A DNA stretch of 64,000 bases from Auanema rhodensis (lineage: Eukaryota > Nematoda > Chromadorea > Rhabditida > Rhabditidae), in contig OZ059899.1 of assembly GCA_964057225.1 (NCBI GenBank), positions 8,184,001-8,248,000 on the forward strand, given 5' to 3'. This document shows, one piece after another, positions 61,801 to 64,000 of this stretch. The notes beneath the pieces were generated by a model, which saw nothing but the letters and a program-made list of their open reading frames with translations, had not been told where the DNA came from and made no database searches. Within the stretch, counting starts at the first letter, position 1, and the number at the start of each line of letters is the position of its first letter. The translations under genes and the position numbers were made by a program.

Positions 61801-64000
61801 AGGCTTACATACAGTTGATATAACTATAGATGGTCTTCTATTACCAGGTTGATATAAAATATTTTATATCTGAAACTAACTTTATTATTTATCATAGATT
61901 GTCCATTAGAATGTTTTGTATCCGATGCTGGTGCTGTTCGAGCATCAGGAGATGCATTACGGCGAGCTCAACGAGGACGAGTTGCACGTTTTGAAGTATC
62001 CTTAAACGATGCAAATCGTGGAGAACTCGATGTCCTCGTATCTGGTAAGAATCAGCAAAAGCTTTACAAGCAAAACCCTGAATTTATAACCATAACATTG
62101 ATAAAAAAAAATATATATATATAATTAACGTTTTCAAAATTAAACAAAATAATAAAATAAAATTTAATCTAATATTTTAGGTATTTCAGATATCATGCAT
62201 GTTTCCCTCTCCCATATCTTTAATATTTATGTTATACTCTTTTCAATTTAGCATGTATTCCATTTCCTATTCCTTATTTACATGTTTATTTTTAATTTTC
62301 TGCTTTTATAAATTAACTATCATACATGCTTTGAACATATTTTTTCAGATCCAAAAGGTGGCCCAGTTCCTGTTCGATGTTATAAACAACAAGATGATAG
62401 TTATTGGGTTGAATTCACTCCAGAGCAAACTGGAACACATACGATTGAAGTTACATTTGGAGATGTTGCTGTATCTGGATCACCCTTCCGTTGTGAAGTT
62501 GTGGATCCAAAGCAAGTTGTTGTCCGTGGAGTACCTGACAGCATTGTACTTCGTCATGCTACCACTTTTAATGGTAAAACAATCGCTGCAATGTCTCATT
62601 TTCACATTGTTATTCAGTTAATCGTGGTGAAGCTGGAACTGGCGATTTGCTAGTTGATGTCACTGATCCATCAGGAACTCCATTGAAGTTAGATTTATTA
62701 AAATCTCCTGGAGGGGAAGAACGATACACCTTCTTGCCTAATCAAACTGGTCCGCATAAGATAAACTTACGTATGTCTGGGTTCCAAGTTCCAGGTGAGT
62801 AGTTTTAATAAATAAATTTTTATATGAAATATTCAGGTTATCCACAAACTGTTAATGTTGGAGAACAAGAATTACCAACCGTCTATGGTGCAGCTATTGA
62901 TCAATCCATCAAGATCAATGAGCCAGCTAGTTTGATATTCGATCCTAAAAGTATGCACGGAGGTCTCAAAATATACGTTAATGGTCCACAAAATACTAAA
63001 ATCCATCACAACGTTATGCGTCGTCCAAACGGAACATCAGAAATCGTTTTCTATCCGGAAGAAGTTGGAATCCACAAAGTCAATATTGATTTCAACAACA
63101 AGCCTTTGAAAGGTTTCTTTAAAAATTGATTACCTAGTTCATGAAATAAATTGCAGGTAGTCCTTTCTCTGTTCAAGTAGTTGATCCATCTAAAGTTATC
63201 GTCAATGATTTGGACATGGATCGGGATGGATGTCTGCTTTTGCGATTGGGTCACAACAACATGTTTGACGTGGATGCTACGGCAGCCGGACCCGGTAAGT
63301 ATAATTTGATGAAATAGTTAAATACATAAATGTTTATCAATCAACTTGAATAGTATAAATTCATTCAGGCAAACTTCGTGCCGAAGTTCGAGATGCGGAC
63401 AACGTTTTGTTACGCGACGGTCCGGAAGTCGACGATCTCGGATACGGCAAGTATCGTGTAGCCTTCTCTCCACGTCAACCCGGACGGTATGAAAGCATCA
63501 TGTTCATGATTACAATTATAACTTTATGTTTTAGATATTCCATTTTCTTGTTCTGGAATGAATTACCAGTAGACGGAGCATATCCAGTTCGTGCTCGTTC
63601 CGGAAATGATGAATTACCCTCAACATCAAAACATACAGTGGCTCATACTCAACAAGTTGTGTCACATGGGCCATCTGGATCGACTGGAGCATCATCGTCA
63701 TCGCCTATCACCCATAAAAGGTAAACTGATTATTGAGATCATAGATTAATCTCTAAGAGAATTTAAAAATAAATAAAAGTTAATGTTCTCCTTTTCAGAG
63801 ACAAATCTAATTCATCTGCTGTTATGACTGCTTCTGCTGCTTCTAATAAGGTTTGTTGTACTTTCTTATTTTTCTAATTTATATTTGTTTAGGTTATGCA
63901 AGAGCCTAGCAATACACCAGCTGATTTGATCAATGTTGATGCCTCAACTCTGAAAATAGGAATAATCGGCGAAGAATTGAAAACTTTGATTGATACAAGA
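38459..64000 (+). CDS. fln-2: filamin of the FLN-2/jitterbug type, 3' end outside the window
   Basis: More than fifty exons encode roughly 3,400 residues before the window ends. Domain order: a Gln-rich N-terminus, three calponin-homology domains (most filamins have two), a first block of filamin Ig repeats, a long disordered linker, then a second longer Ig block with a charged insert. Ig repeats show the family pattern of VDA.AG.G.LE, F.P...G.H...V.FN and GSPF. Three CH domains plus interrupted Ig blocks match Drosophila jitterbug and nematode FLN-2 rather than FLN-1. The protein would cross-link actin and link it to membrane partners. Introns are mostly 41-60 nt, but several exceed 1 kb and carry GA or CT tracts. 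Two further in-frame starts are candidate alternative promoters (38812 and 52140). The reading frame is still open at 64000. Confidence 0.92.
38812..38877 (+). CDS. possible alternative first exon of the filamin gene
   Basis: Inside filamin intron 1 an ATG opens 22 codons (MKTDDEGEGRSSDESVPLTL, then two Ala) ending at a GT donor in phase 0, the same phase as the canonical first exon. Splicing to 39140 would give an isoform lacking the first CH1 helix. The acidic, serine-rich content looks like an N-terminal tail. The evidence is phase and composition only. Confidence 0.35.
40101..40183 (+). tRNA. tRNA-Tyr (GTA) with an intron
   Basis: A complete cloverleaf: acceptor stem CCGTCGA/TCGACGG with discriminator A, D-arm TAGCTCAGTTGGTAGAGC, T-arm GGTTCGAATCC, anticodon GTA at 40134-40136. 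A short intron (about 10-13 nt) follows the base after the anticodon, as is usual for eukaryotic tRNA-Tyr. It lies on the same strand as, and inside, filamin intron 39933-40347. Confidence 0.95.
41472..44754 (+). other. 3.3-kb filamin intron with CT tract
   Basis: Contains an interrupted CT/TCTCTC run at 42213-42294 and AT-rich sequence. No coding exon, RNA gene or transposon is recognisable. Confidence 0.6.
42213..42294 (+). repeat. interrupted (CT)n tract
   Basis: Pyrimidine-only CT/CCCT/TTTCT run in a filamin intron. Confidence 0.9.
45977..46105 (+). repeat. (GA)n tract with G-rich end
   Basis: About 130 nt of almost pure purine (GAGA repeats, then GGAGGGG-type runs) in filamin intron 45691-46987. 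It is complementary in sense to the CT tracts of the preceding and following long introns. Confidence 0.95.
47971..48024 (+). repeat. (CT)n microsatellite
   Basis: TCTCTC run of about 50 nt in filamin intron 47258-48672, with a second shorter run near 48111-48130. Confidence 0.95.
49829..49868 (+). repeat. (TA)n microsatellite
   Basis: About 40 nt of uninterrupted TA in filamin intron 49811-50816. Confidence 0.95.
52140..52398 (+). CDS. possible alternative 5' exon of a short filamin isoform
   Basis: An ATG at 52140 (MVQPGQSSAQSQNHS) opens 86 codons rich in Ser, Thr, Gln and Ala (for example TTTVTYRTTTATAKPAVAV). They read in frame, without a stop, straight into the constitutive Ig exon at 52399. 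This sequence is intronic in the long transcript. The composition and the exact frame match suggest a first exon from an internal promoter, giving a filamin without CH domains. Confidence 0.45.
54858..57482 (+). other. filamin module: disordered Ser/Pro/Thr-rich linker
   Basis: Many short exons encode about 600 residues without Ig repeats. They carry frequent SP and TP dipeptides (RRTPSPVMPG, RTPSPSSNLS, YRSPSPLRDD, FRSPSPPPDYD), runs of Thr (TTTTTT) and charged stretches. This is a likely proline-directed phosphorylation and SH3/WW-binding region. Nematode and insect members of this filamin subfamily also have interrupted Ig blocks. Confidence 0.8.
57524..64000 (+). other. filamin module: second Ig-repeat block, partial
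   Basis: Densely coding, about 1,650 residues in many repeats, with motifs such as VDAGRAGFGNLEM, VDASEAGVGNLEVAVNEGRV, IDAARAGAGNMEI, NVNRGEAGTGDLLVDV and repeated GSPF. Breaks in the pattern are a lysine/glutamate-rich insert (58390-58500), an Ala/Ser/Thr-rich stretch with KREKLGLGKELAGAQ (60200-60323) and a Ser-rich linker (63600-63850). Intron 60324-60369 is only 46 nt. The frame continues past the window edge. Confidence 0.88.

Overview
The window is AT-rich eukaryotic DNA with dense, very short introns (mostly 41-60 nt). Splice acceptors lie 0-7 nt upstream of many start codons, and several same-strand genes are separated by only 11-225 nt. With the tRNA-Tyr and the gene families present, this points to a nematode-like ecdysozoan with spliced-leader trans-splicing. 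The phylum is my inference; I cannot name the species. All coding calls come from reading exons by hand across GT-AG boundaries. For seven genes the summed exon lengths are exact multiples of three.

Layout, left to right. 1-4459: mostly non-coding, with a possible first exon of a gene leaving the left edge. 4460-7883 (+): GPCPD1-like glycerophosphocholine phosphodiesterase. 8109-8655 (+): Tctex1-type dynein light chain (DYNLT2B/TCTEX1D2 type). 9149-12695 (-): NR1J/DAF-12-type nuclear receptor. 12707-13277 (-): candidate 66-residue microprotein gene ending 11 nt before the receptor ATG. 15027-19103 (-): USP20/USP33-type deubiquitinase. 19320-20961 (-): CDC7 kinase. 21546-22187 (+): ribosomal protein L28. 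22239-30142 (+): receptor tyrosine kinase with an unrecognised ectodomain. 33010-34015 (+): candidate roughly 52-residue microprotein. 34762-36089 (-): centromeric histone H3 (CENP-A/HCP-3-like) with a long N-terminal tail. 38459-64000 (+, runs off the right edge): FLN-2/jitterbug-type filamin with three CH domains, two Ig-repeat blocks and a large disordered linker. An intron-containing tRNA-Tyr lies inside one of its introns.

Four same-strand pairs look like operons or bicistronic transcripts: GPCPD1-DYNLT2B, CDC7-USP, microprotein-NR1J receptor, and RPL28-RTK. CDC7 and RPL28 diverge from a 584-bp spacer holding two equal-geometry inverted repeats and a palindrome. CENP-A and the filamin diverge from a 2.4-kb spacer.

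Items most worth following are the two hidden multi-exon microproteins, the near-zero intercistronic distances, the CENP-A gene, a GC-rich stem-loop in an RPL28 intron, complementary GA/CT tracts flanking filamin exons, and alternative filamin starts.
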